Notes: generated from the sequence alone by a model not told the origin. A stretch of DNA of 64,000 bases from Rhinopomastus cyanomelas (GCA_013400115.1 VXBP01004069.1:186001-250000); one strand, 5' to 3'. Shown: positions 50,255-61,264, counted from the first letter of the stretch. Translations and numbers: made by a program.

Positions 50255-53200
50255 ACCTTCTCCTTGCCAAGCAGCACTCAGCTGGCTGGCATTTTCCTGA
50301 GACCATTGCAAGAAGTGCCTTCAAAGACACGACAACACGTGTGCCACAGCATGCCTCCAGTCTGGGTGAGTTCCTGTCAGACTGATGCGCGAGGCGAATA
50401 CTGAATTAATTCCTGATGCTGTGACATGCATCACAACACAAAGATGTCACCCACTGGCATGAGTGTGTTGAGTCACTACATCTCCCCAGGCTGCAAAACA
50501 ATCATAACCACTTCCCAGCACAGACCTACGAGGGTGCTGGATCACGCTGAGAGACCCATGTGCTCCAATCAGCTTCCCAACCATTTTCTGAGGAGTTAGC
50601 ACCAATGCAAGACACAAGCAGGTCTGCCTTTCCCTCTCCCTCTCTCTCAGCCTACCGCAGCATGGCTGTGCAAGGAAAATAGGAAGGGTCCAGAGAACAT
50701 TGTGCTCCTGCCTCAGGTTGTGAAGTTTGGTTCATATGAGGCTGTGGAGATTCCCCCCTCCCACAAAAAAAAAAAAAAAAAGGGGGGGATTGGGGAGAGG
50801 AAGGAATAGAAATGCTGGTTTGGACCAAGATCAGGCCTTTGATGTGTGCTCTGAGTCTGGAAGCCCGAGAGACAGTTGTATGTTTAATGCTCCGCTATTT
50901 CTGTACTGGGCACAGACTCTGTTTTCCCTCAGCATCTCCTGGATTGCATCTGATCTTCTTTCAACTACCTTTTTTAAACTTTTTTTGCACGTGCTTTAAC
51001 ACTAATTTTTTATTATTTCTTTTAATATGGAGTCTCAACATTTTGTACCGATGAATCTCAGGGGTGCTCTTCAGAAAGTGGCAAGGAATCCTTCTGGGCC
51101 ATCTGTGAGCAATGGTCTGCTCCGCCAGGAGGGCCAGAAGGACACAAACAGGACTCAGGATACTTCATAGGGAAATCAAAGTGCAAGGGAAAGGATGTCT
51201 TGTTCACAGAGGAAAAAATGTCTTCCCTCAGCAATGAGGCAAGGGAGTTAGGGCAGCAGTCTGGTAGTGGGACTCCTACAGCTCTTGCTGTATGTACCAT
51301 TGCTACTGCTGCACAAGTGGGACAAGGGCAACAGCCACTGCAAGCTGTTTGTCAGGATCACCAGGGAGATGTGCTCCTGACCTGCAAACAACACCCATGG
51401 CTCTCTTCTGCCATGACTATGCCCATCGATGTTGAAGGAGCCAGCAACTGAAGCGCACAGGAAGATGATGGAAAAGGGGAGGTAGGAAGTCTATTTGTCC
51501 TAGATGGACAGACAGACAAATAATTACTGCCTTTAGGATCCTGGGGGACAGTTAAATTGTGAGGGAAGCTGTAACGTGCCATAAAACTAACATCTCTCAT
51601 TGAGGCTGTGATTTGTCACAGTCAGGAGAGTTATGAATTTTAGTTCAAGCATCAGTATTATTTTAGCTTACCCCTGAGGATCAGGATTCACAGGCTAGAG
51701 ATGAAGGGGATGCTGCATAAAAAACATTTCCCCACCTGTAAGTGGGTGTTTCTGCTCTTCATCAAGCGGTCTGTGCGATAGTCAGTTTTAGAGAGGGCAC
51801 TTTGTATAAGGCATCAACTGTATCATCTTACAGGTGGGAATATGTGTGATCCAAAGCTTTTGATGGGTCTGAAGCGTGACAGCTCTGAAAATGCAGACAA
51901 CTGGGTCAGTGACAAAATGTGTATTTAAATGCTTTTGAGGTTTAGCTTAGGTCCCCACACCTCTGGCTTACGATAGGAGAAGGGGTTCCAAGCAAGAAAT
52001 GTCAAGCGCAGGCAATGAAACTTGGGCCATGGAGCAAGGGAGAGACTTGTCAGAGATCTCTGCTCTGCAGGAGACTAGGGAGGACAGTGACCTCAGAAAA
52101 AGGTACCAGAAGAGTCTGGTTGGAGGAAACCACTGCTCTCTTCCCTAATTGCTATGCTCCTGAGGAGTGATCTGGCTCACAGGGGCTTCTCCAAATCACT
52201 GTGTTTATCCATTAGACCCATCCACACAAGGGCATGTTGCTGGAAGATCTGAAAGAGGCACAGCTCAGCCTATAGCCAGGAGACACCATCCTTTAACTAT
52301 TTTGTGAGTAGCAGCTTTAGACAGTCACCCCCTGTCCCACATCCAGACCATGTCTCTGCTGTGCTCCAGACTGCCAAGGGACTTGGTTAACAAAGCACAG
52401 CACTGAAATTCAGCCTTAGAAGAGGTGGCAAATCAGCGAGCCAAGCTAGGAAGCAAGATCTGCCACTGAAGGTATGAAACCATCCACCCTCCCTGCACGT
52501 GCACATAGTTGTCTGCATCCCACTGGGGATGGAGGTGACCCAGCAGCAGCTGCAAGTCACACAGTACTTGTTCTAGAGGAAGAGCAAAGGTCAAAATACA
52601 CACACAGGTTTCCTCAACAAGCGCTGATCCTCCTGCTTGTCAGCAGCGTAACCATCCGGAAAAGTGTATTTATTGTAAATGTAATTAATAGTGATTTGGG
52701 AAGATTATAACATTCTCTGTCCCCCCTCCACCCCGCTTTCCTCCAAACTTTCTGCTTGTGTTTTTTTTGGCTTGTGACCACCTCAGAATAGTAATTTGAT
52801 GCGAACTTTGGCCACAAATCCAATGGAGCCTAATAGGCTTTAAAGAAGGGGAGGGGGTCATAGGCAGGGGTGATTGCTTTAATAACTGTTCTTGGAGAAA
52901 GGCCATTCATGTGTTTTCATTACTCAGAAGAAGAAAGCCAGAAAGAAAACAAGTGGCAAGATGGCCATTAGAAAATAACTACGAATAATTCTAGAGTTGG
53001 GGTAAGAAGTCCAGGGAATTACTTCGATGATATAATCATGAGCCCGCATCCAGGTCAGTTACTGGTGGCTAAAAGGAATCCAAGCTGTGTTTGAGGGCCT
53101 CTCTGGTTTGGGTCTGTCTTGCTCCAGTCTTGCATGAACCTGTGTCCCCACCACAGAACCCTGATGTTTCAGTAGGACCCCAAAATGCTACACGCATTGC

Positions 53201-53355
53201 TGACCTTACAGGGCTCTGCAGACCTTCAAGGATGATGCTCCATGAGTCTGTCTGGGATGGGATGGAGACAGGATATTTTCTTCTCAAAACAGCTGCAGCC
53301 TGGATTAGATTGGTGAGGATCTCCATTGCCATTTGAATGGCATGACAGCTCTCCT
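50255..53355. repeat. 3.1-kb tandem repeat, copy 2
   Basis: This copy is collinear with copy 1 from first to last base. Differences I can see are seven single-base changes, altered C/A homopolymer lengths (about 50754-50782) and a 3-base loss near 51325. That is about 99.7% identity over 3.1 kb. One change creates CACGTG (near 50988) where copy 1 has CACATG. Unique sequence resumes at 53356. Confidence 0.95.
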
Positions 53356-53647
53356 CATTGCGAGTATTTAGTGAAGGAGCCTGTGGACAGGTATCCCACC
53401 AGCACAAATCTGTACAAGAAACTGCAGCGTGATAACCCAAGGGAGATCCAAGAGCTTTCCCTAATCAAAAGGGGCTAGAAATAGAAACAAGTTCTTCCCA
53501 TTCACAAATCCTAGATTAGCTTGGATGTCCATTGAAACTCCTGCAGAACCTCAGCAGAAGAGACAGAGTAGTTTCTGATTGCTTTTCACTGTCAGGCTGT
53601 AAGAGGTCTCATCTCTAGATGAGCTGGTTCCAAACTGGCTACTCCTG
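53356..53647. other. Intergenic, no gene seen
   Basis: Unique non-coding spacer between the tandem repeat and the SINE-like element. Confidence 0.5.
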
Positions 53648-53812
53648 TCACAGAATCACAGAACGTTACAGGTTGGAAGGGACCCTGAGTCAGAGTAAGC
53701 CTACAGCACCTGGTACACCCAGACTGTCTCAACATGACTGTCCTACATGGGGCTCAAACCTACGACCCCTGGGATTCAGGGTCCTGTGCCCTACCAACTG
53801 ACCCAGCCAGGT
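53648..53812 (-). mobile_element. Putative tRNA-Lys/CR1 SINE
   Basis: On the minus strand the element has three parts. The head (53740-53812) follows tRNA-Lys(CUU) almost base by base with about 85% identity by eye: a D-arm region TCAGTTGGTAGGGCA, an anticodon region GGACCCTGAATCCCA and a T-arm GGTTTGAGCCCC, which also serve as A and B box-like RNA polymerase III promoter words. The body (53690-53739) is unrelated to either. The tail (53648-53689) is a CR1 3' end, GGGTCCCTTCCAACCTG and then TTCTGTGATTCTGTG. The anticodon is changed (CTT to CTG) and there is an extra G after the anticodon stem, so it is not a functional tRNA. I see no target-site duplication, which is common for CR1-driven insertions. 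The alternative is a one-off tRNA/CR1 chimera. Confidence 0.72.
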
Positions 53813-53933
53813 GCACCCAGATCACCTAACTTTCAGTAGTGCAACCTGACACCTGCTCATGCAGATGTCCATGACAATTAAACCTCCTTCCACTTTAGAA
53901 CAGTGTTTTGATAGGTTCCTAGTAGTGATAATG

Positions 53934-54691
53934 ATTCACAGAATGGCTTAGGTTGGAAGGGACTTCAGAGATCATTTCGTTCCAACGCCCCTACCATGAG
54001 CAAGGACACCTCTCATCAGACCAGGTTGCCCAGAGCCCCATCCAACCTGGCCTTGAACACTTCCAGGGAGGAGACATCCTGGGAAACCTCTTCCAGTGCC
54101 TCACCACCCTCACAGAGAGGAATTTCTTCCTAAGATCTAAAGTAAATCTGCCCTCTTTTAGCTTGAAACTATTCTCCCTTGTCCTATGACTGGAGTCCCT
54201 TGTGAAAATAAATTCCTCATTCCCTCCCCAGCTTTCCTGTGGCTCACTTCAGGTATGGAAGGCTGCTATAAGGTCCACTCAGAGCCTTCTCTTCTCTAGG
54301 CTGAACAGCCAAAATTTCCTTAGCCTGTCCTCACAGGAGAGGTGGTCCAGCCCTATGATCATATTTGTGGCCTCCTCTGGTCACGCCCCAGCAGCTCCTT
54401 GTATTGGGAGCTCCAGAACTGGATGCTCCAGGTGAGGCCTCACAAGAGCAGAATAGAGGTGGAGAATCACATCCCTTGACTTGCTGGTGACATTCCTTTT
54501 GATACAGCCCAGGATATGGTTGGCCTTCTGGCTGCACTCACACATTACCAGCTCATGCTGACCTTCTCTTCTGCCAACACCCCCAAGACCTCCTCAAGAC
54601 TTCTCTCAATTCATTCACCACACAGCATGAACTTCCACTTAGGATTGCCCTCATCCAGATGTAGAACCTTGCACTTGCTGAGGGTGCACTA
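53934..54691 (-). repeat. CR1 LINE 3' fragment, about 0.76 kb
   Basis: The plus strand starts with a worn tail (ATTCACAGAATGGCTTAGGT) and GGAAGGGACTTCAGAGATCA. It continues through the reverse complement of the CR1 3' UTR and ORF2 C-terminus (TTGCCCAGAGCCCCATCCAA; GGAATTTCTTCCTAAGATCT; GTGAGGCCTCACAAGAGCAG) up to ACCTTGCACTTG. The last word then jumps to CTGAGGGTGCAC, which in CR1 lies further in (compare 42950-42961). This is consistent with a deletion between two ACTTG words. The copy is 5'-truncated. Confidence 0.9.
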
Positions 54692-56344
54692 ACAAGTCAC
54701 ACACGTGGCAATGTAAAGGGAGATGAAAAGTCCAAATCCACCTTGGCTCATGCACAGAGTAGGAGGGAATCCAGAGGGGTTGAAAGATGAAAAAGGAGAA
54801 AAATAATAATGCCAACTCCTCAGGCGCTAAACAAAGGTTCAGGAGTAAACGTGCACAGCAGGCTTGGAGGGAGGTGATGGACACAGTCAGGAATCATCTC
54901 TTTCAGGTAAAGCACTGCTTACTGCTGGTTCACGAGGGCAGGCACCAGTTATGTGATCACAGAGGTAAAGGGCATTCAACATAACAGCCAGCACAACCTT
55001 TAAAGGATTCTACATCAGCTCCAAATGTATTTTCTATTCTAAATCATTATCCTAATGCTCACAGCAGAACCTGGACAGCCTTACAAGGGCAGAAAAGCAC
55101 ATCCTTTTGAGGACAAAGGCTATTTCCAGGAGATGCTTCTCTTCTAACACAGCAACAACCTATTGTACTTTATGGGCCACCCATCCCCACTGCATCCATC
55201 TGCACAGCTAAGTTTCTAAAGCCCCTTAGTCTATGTCAAAAAGGCACAGCAACCCCCTGTATTTTATTGCCCCTACAAGGTAAATAATTAGACAATACCT
55301 CCAGAAGACAGCAAGCTAGAGCATCTGTTCAAGCTTCCCAGAGACCATCTGAATTTATACTCTTCCATTTATTTACACAACTCTTTTCTTATTCTTGTTA
55401 TTGATGGTGTTTCTCATTTGCTTTCACTAGATGCAGGTGTCTTCTGTACTTCAGCTGGGAGCACTTTCCCTTTTCAGCCAATTCCAGATCTACTTTGTGT
55501 CTTGGTCACCTTCTGACTGTGAAACCGGAGAGGTAGAGAAAGAGTGAAGAGAAAAAGAGATAATGGGTTTTGCTGCCTCAGCAGTTGTGTGTTCGAAGTG
55601 TTGTAGTGATTCAGCCAGCACGTCTGCCTGAGGCCAAAGGAGAGGCATTGTCTGAATCTAAAACAATTAACAAAAAAAGAATGTGGGCAGCAGAGTGGGG
55701 GAAGGTGGAGGTGGAAAGCAAGTGAATCACAGGGATATTTCCAGCTTGCAGAGCACCTCAGCAAGATCTCCAACCACTTTCAAAGGCAGCTCTTAAAACC
55801 GACCCAGTCCCCTCCAAGACACAGAAGCCTCATCAGCCCCGTTGAGCACATAGGAGAAACGAAGCTTCTTTTGCAACCAATCCCTAGTTATCCAGCATCT
55901 CTGAAGCGGGCTAGCCAACTCCCCAGAGCTGGACTGCATTTGTCCAATGCCCAACAGAAGCACAAGCCCATACACAGGCTCATGCCCATGGCACGTGTGG
56001 CCAGAAGGGTGGGAGAGTCACATCACCCACTTGTTGCTGGGCCACACACTTGTGCCAGGAGGACAATTGAGCCGCTTGCTCAGTGCCTTCAAGAGCCAAA
56101 AGCAATGCGATGAACCCTGTTCTCCACTCTGGCTAGGAAGGTGCAAAGGGGAACCTCTGTTGTCTGCTCACAACAAAACACCTGTCTTTTCCCCATTAGC
56201 AGAAGAAACTAATTTTGTCTGTGCTCAGGCAAGAGGAATTTGTCCCCTGAGCCACTTCTGCTTCTATCATTCAAACATCCAATATGGCCTTTATGCTTCA
56301 GCCCTTATGTAAGACTCTGTGGACCTCGTGATGTTTAGCATCTG
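54692..56344. other. Intergenic, no gene seen
   Basis: Non-coding. No repeat, RNA gene or protein-like frame was recognised. Confidence 0.5.
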
Positions 56345-56408
56345 ATGTCCCTTGCTTACCAAATCCTCCCACCTTGCTTACCAAATGTCCCTTGCTTACC
56401 AAATCCCC
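56345..56408. repeat. Short tandem repeat, about 39-bp unit
   Basis: ATGTCCCTTGCTTACCAAAT at 56345 recurs at 56384. Between them a shorter ACCTTGCTTACCAAAT (56371-56386) repeats the core CTTGCTTACCAAAT. There are thus three copies of the core word in 64 bp. Confidence 0.85.
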
Positions 56409-56888
56409 TAACTCAGGTGGGCCACGGAGAGATGGTGGTACCCCAGTCACCACTGGAAATCTTGGCAGACAAGCCTTGGTAATGTGAAACTGGGCCAACA
56501 TGGCCCTGCAGAACACTCAGGCGCTGATCTGGTGAAGGAAGCCTCCATTTCTATATGAGGTTTAAAATTGATACCCCTGCGAGGCATCTTAGAAAGCAAA
56601 ACATTGATGCTGTCTTCACTGGAAGCATTGGTTGCTTTGTTTTTTAAACAGAAAAAACAAACAAAACCAGAAAGCTGCTTGCAAAGATCATTTCATTCAG
56701 CCCAGCCCTTGCTGGATGGGGAAGGAAGTCCTTGGAGGTGACTCTCCAATGTATCCAGTATGCCACCTAGCCCTCGCGAGCTCTACTACACCCACCACTT
56801 CCCTGAGCCTGTGGGAAAGGGGTTCCCCGCATAAAGCTGTGAACGCTGGTTGGAGTTATCATCACAAGAAAGAAGGCAGTGTCCGAGG
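56409..56888. other. Intergenic, no gene seen
   Basis: Non-coding spacer. Nothing recognised. Confidence 0.5.
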
Positions 56889-56927
56889 GAATCACAGAAT
56901 ATTAGTGACTGGAAGGGACCTCGAGCA
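56889..56927 (-). repeat. CR1 tail remnant
   Basis: GAATCACAGAATATTAGTGA followed by CTGGAAGGGACCTCGAG is the reverse complement of the last 35-40 bp of CR1. No body follows. Confidence 0.75.
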
Positions 56928-59900
56928 ATCACAAAGAATCCTGTGAAAGGAGTACATTTTACTTCTGACAGGCAAGCCAGCCTTCATGTAAAGTGAGATA
57001 TCACGTTTGAATCTGCTCCATCTGCTGTTGCTCATCTTTCCTTTCTGCACTTCTGTCTCCAACTTGCCCCACCAGGTCCATTTCTGTTACCCGTAATTTT
57101 CCCTCCAAGGATGAAATACTGACTTTTTTTTCATCATAGTGCTTCAGGCACCTGATTTCACAACCTGTTGGAGGGGGTGTTTAATACTTGAACATGAGTA
57201 AAAAATTATACATTCCCCTGTATAAGCATTATTTTGCTAATAAGTTTCAGATGTCCACAAATGAGACAGTGGTTTTGGAGGTCAAAGAAAACAAATTTCA
57301 CTCTTATATCTGTGATTCAGCTCTTAATCTTTCTAGACTGCCTGAGCCTGTTTGATGTTCTAAGTACCTCCAAAACACACAGATTAGCCCAAACTGATTA
57401 AAGCACGTTTCCATCTTCTTTATCATCCCCAGGAAAGTCAGTGCTTTTACACAGTACAGAGGGTATCATAATGAAGTGCGACATATCTGAGATGTAAAGA
57501 ACGGTAACGGCTTTACAAATAACTTGATGGGTTTTGGCAGCTGAGCCATAAGGAACACACGGAGCCTACAGCAGTGAACTGAACTAGAAGACACTAACAG
57601 AAACCTTGGTTCCTCCTAACACTCTCCATTCACTCCTCTAAAGTAAGGAAGCCTATCTTATAAATATAACACATGATTGTGATCTTCCTTAGAAGATCAC
57701 AAGCCAGGAGAAATGTGATCTTTGTTAGCTGCAGGTTCTCCTACAGCTCATGACCAGCTGTATGCTGCACACTGCCCCACTGCTCTCTTACTTTCCCAGG
57801 GGAGAAGGGATTTTTTGGTGTCAGCAAAGGATGCCAAAAAAACAGCCCATGTGAGACACATGGGCCGCACACACCAGGCAGACATCTGTAACTCCATCCC
57901 AGCTGCTGGGCTCAGTGGTTCATTACAGGAGGTAGCCCAAAGAACCCCATGGCTAAGGCTACTTTCATAAGGTGAGGAAAACCTGCCATCAGGGTACATC
58001 TTACAACTAAAATCTTGTCTTCTTCTGGCTGAGTATGTGACTCAGTTTCCAGGCAGTCTTTTGTGGCTGAATGTTCTTGCAGCGCAGCATAGGATTGGAA
58101 TGAGTGGCCACAAGACAGCTTCACACCACCTGGATTTTGGCCTGCTCTGAAAGCCCAGGAGAAAGTTTCCGGACAGCCCTAAATTAAAGCAGCTTCCCCA
58201 GGGATCCCTCACAGGATCTCTGCCCCGTGGCAATCTAGCCATGCCCAAGCCTCCTATGCCAGGGCTTGCAGGTTGGCTTGATGGAGGCAATTCTCTACAT
58301 GCCTCACCATTTTGTGTCTCACAGGTTGGAGTGGGAGTGAAACCTCTTCTCCGCCCTTCTAGGTACTCTCACTGTCTCCGCACCAGGCATTAACGTACAG
58401 GGCATGCTGTTGCTTAAGGTATAGAGGAGAAAATGTGGAAAGCAAATTCTCTCCTGCCCTAAGCCCTCTCACAAAGTGCTTCCAGATCTCCAGGTGAACA
58501 GTGCCTGCTCTCTGCCTGGTTTTATTTTCTGCAAAGCACCTACCCAGACCAGCAGCAGATTGTCATAAAAATCAGCTGCAGGATGCAATTAATATGCTGT
58601 AAAAGTAGTGTCAAGTGGAGAAACCATTTTAAAACACTTCTGGATAAAATCCTAGGGGGTTGCTCTTCTTATCTGAAGTGTGCATTTTTTTTTCTTTTTT
58701 TGCAGTTAACTGTGATCTAAGAAGAGATTCGGGGAGTATTAAATAAAAACCTCGGGAAAACTTCTTGGTAGAAAGAAAACACCAAAAAAAATGCTTGGAA
58801 ATGTGACTTTTTGAAGGGCAGGGGGAAGAACAGGAGTAAGCCAATCTTTGCTATGGAGTCCACATGGGGTAGGAAGGCAGTAAAACAAGAAACACCTGAG
58901 GGGTGAAAAAATAAAGCCTTAGGCATGGAAATTTTGGGAAAGAAGGAGTTAATGCTTTTCAGCAACCATCTGTTCTCTTACCATAGATAAGGGTGCATTC
59001 TAGTGGCAAAATCCATGCAATGCAGCTGCACAGATGAGCTGACTAAAAAGAAACCTGGAGAACATGAGGCTTTGGAGAAGCGTGTGCGTACGTGGAATTG
59101 AGGCTGACTTGAACCGTAGGTAAACCTCACCTGGAATCGGCTGATCCCTTTTAATTCCCCACTCCCCTGGTTGATGATAACCCTGGGCTTTTGCTCCTGA
59201 GCAAACTCCCACCCACCCCTCAGCTTCAGCTCATCCTCCTGCTCCAGGTGTAGTAGCTGTCTGGGCAGGCCATGGGGCTGCACAGCACGGTTGCAGAGAT
59301 TCCCTTACCCGTGCTTCCAGCTTCCTTGCTCCCAGCCACGAGTTAGCACCAAGGGAGGCAAGTGTGCAGGACTGTGGCCTGGAGAGCTCTAACCCTTCGG
59401 AATGCAGCGGTGGAAGACAACAAAGGCCAAGCTAGCCAGGACAGAGGATGAGCACTGAGAAACACTTTTTGGGTTTTTGTGGGGTTTTTTTGTTTTTTTA
59501 CTTCTCCCTCCCCACTTTGTGCAGGGCAAGAGGCAGAAGAAGAATGAGCTAAAACGTGCAAATTGAACTTCACATGGCAAAATTCCCCTTGTTTTCTGGC
59601 ATGCCCTAAGCAACAGACAACTTTTCCAAAGAGGAATCTAACACAGTTCTTACAAGCAGCCCAGCCCTCCCTCCTGCTCACTGTCCAGCTACGTTAACCC
59701 GCACTGTTTGGGGTTTGTGGGGTACATCCTGGCACTGGGCACAGTCTCACAGTGGTTTTACATCTCCCCCAAGGGCAGGGGGGCAGGAAGGGAGAGCTGG
59801 GCACCCTGCACACTTGAAGCTCCTGCCCAGACCAAGGTGGTGAGAGTGGCTCCCTAGCTCACATCCAGCCATTTCTCTCCTGCCCTCACCTTTGGAGCTA

Positions 59901-60129
59901 ATGGGTAGGTGGGGGCACTGGCTCTCCACCAGCGAGGAGTTAGCCCGCAGCAGATGGAGGTCCCCACTCCACCAGCACAGGCTACAGTCTGCAGAATCAA
60001 GCTCCTCCCCCCCCCCCCCAAACTCAGAGACCTGCCCTCTCCCTCCAAGCCTCCCTGCAGCTCAAGCTGCTGTACAACCCAACTGCAAGTGCTTTTCTCC
60101 TTTCTGGTTTTTTTTTCCCCCTTAAGCAG
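56928..60129. other. Intergenic, upstream flank of IGFBP5
   Basis: No gene was recognised. From about 59,200 the composition becomes richer in C and CT tracts as the promoter is approached, including a run of about 13 C at 60006-60019. Confidence 0.5.
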
Positions 60130-60213
60130 TGAAGATCCGAACTTCTTTTCCCTCCCCCCTCCCCATCTTTGGCTTCTCCCTTCCCCCTCCTCCTCCTCCC
60201 CTTGTCTCTCCTC
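60130..60213 (+). other. Polypyrimidine tract upstream of promoter
   Basis: Over about 80 bp nearly every base is C or T, with CTTCTTTTCCCTCCCCCCTC and TCCCCCTCCTCCTCCTCCCC. Such tracts can form triplex or single-strand-prone DNA and bind Sp/KLF, MAZ or hnRNP K type factors. It lies about 180-260 bp before the TATA-like box. Confidence 0.7.
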
Positions 60214-60265
60214 ATAATATTATCCTTGATCAGTGCCCGAGGTTTGAAGCCCAGAAGTCAGAAGC

Positions 60266-60422
60266 TGCGCACCCCACCCCCACCAGCTCCAGTGTGCACT
60301 GATAGGGCCCTCGCTGCTGGCACCTAGTCAAGCTGAGGTGTCATTGGGATCTCAAATTGCAGCGAGGGGCTGGCAGGCAGCCAGAGGCAGTCTATTTAAA
60401 AGACAGCCTGTTCTGCAGTATT
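60266..60422 (+). promoter_or_regulatory. IGFBP5: IGFBP5 core promoter
   Basis: In order along the plus strand there are two CACCC/CCCCACCCC words (60270-60283), an inverted CCAAT box (ATTGG at 60343-60347), a perfect AP-2-type GCCNNNGGC site (GCCAGAGGC, 60380-60388) and a TATA-like box TATTTAAAAG (60393-60402). With a TATA-to-start spacing of about 30 bp, transcription would begin near 60423. A TATA box with a nearby CAAT box and AP-2 site is the arrangement described for the mammalian IGFBP5 promoter, which supports the assignment. The start site itself is inferred. Confidence 0.75.
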
Positions 60423-61264
60423 CAGTCTCTTTAGAAACTTCTCCAGGGGAAAAGTGTTGGGAGATCTACAAAGTGGATTTTTAGCCTTTTTTCCCACCTT
60501 TCCCCTGTTTCTTACCGCTCCTCTGCAGACTTTGCAACAAAACACTCCAACTTCGCAGAAAACTCTTTATTTTTCTCTTTTTCTTCCCTTTTTTTTTTTT
60601 TGGCCTTTTTTTCTGCTTTTTTTTTTTTCCCTTGGTAAATCTTGGAAGAGAAGAGCGGGAGTGTTGAACAGAGCCGATCGAAACACAACTTTGCTTCATA
60701 CCAGGCTTCCCAGCAGCTCGCTGCATCGGGAGAGGCTTTTCTCCTCCTCCTCCCGCAGAAGAAGAGAGAGGCAAGGGGGAGCTTTGCATCCCCCCTCTTT
60801 ACGCCTTCTTTTTTTCTTCCCTCCTCTTGTCTGCTTCGATGAATTAATAGCAAGACACTAGTTCTCAAGGAACTTTGCCTCTTTCCCAACTTGCGTCCTC
60901 CCGGCCCTTTGGGAAGAGTGTGTGTGTGCGTGAGTGTGTGAGATTGCCGTCCCACCTCCCCGAACNCTCCTTTTCGCGAAGAGAAAAAGCTGAAAGGAGG
61001 AAAAAAGAAGGAAAAAAAGGACAAAAAGCAAACCTAGACGCTTCCCCCCCCCAATCTCCAAAAGAAAAACGGGAGGGTCTCGGACCCCTAGAATAAACCC
61101 CAGAGTGGGGTGCCTGCTACCAGGGGCTGCGTTTTCCGCCCCTTTTTCTTTTTGAATTTTTTTTTCCTTTCTTTTCTTTGGCCTCCGAGCGGGGCTAAGC
61201 GGCAAACCAGCACCCCCAGCCACCCCGGGCCAGTTGCAGTCCCACAGCATCCCCCGCCGCCGCG
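60423..61264 (+). other. IGFBP5: IGFBP5 5' UTR (inferred)
   Basis: The span runs from the inferred start about 30 bp after the TATA-like box to the base before the ATG, about 840 nt. A long leader is usual for this gene in mammals. It is full of T, A and C homopolymers (60570-60630, 61010-61060) and has one N at 60966. By eye it contains only one upstream ATG (60839), in a two-codon frame. Whether an intron interrupts the leader cannot be seen from sequence alone. Confidence 0.6.
60839..60847 (+). other. Minimal uORF in IGFBP5 leader
   Basis: ATG AAT TAA encodes Met-Asn-stop. It is the only ATG I find between the inferred start site and the main initiation codon 418 nt downstream. Very short uORFs allow reinitiation but can lower or tune translation. 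Confidence 0.6.

Noticed and set aside
47599..51600. Pairs of identical 69-116 codon frames
   Set aside because: They are repeated only because the whole 3.1-kb segment is repeated; none has a protein-like signature.
53740..53812. Functional tRNA-Lys gene on the minus strand
   Set aside because: The anticodon position is altered, the base before the anticodon is not T, stems contain mismatches and an extra base, and a CR1 tail follows. A SINE or chimera fits better.
60512..61024. 170-codon antisense frame in the IGFBP5 leader
   Set aside because: It is a product of purine/pyrimidine homopolymer tracts (poly-Lys, poly-Phe) and crosses an N.
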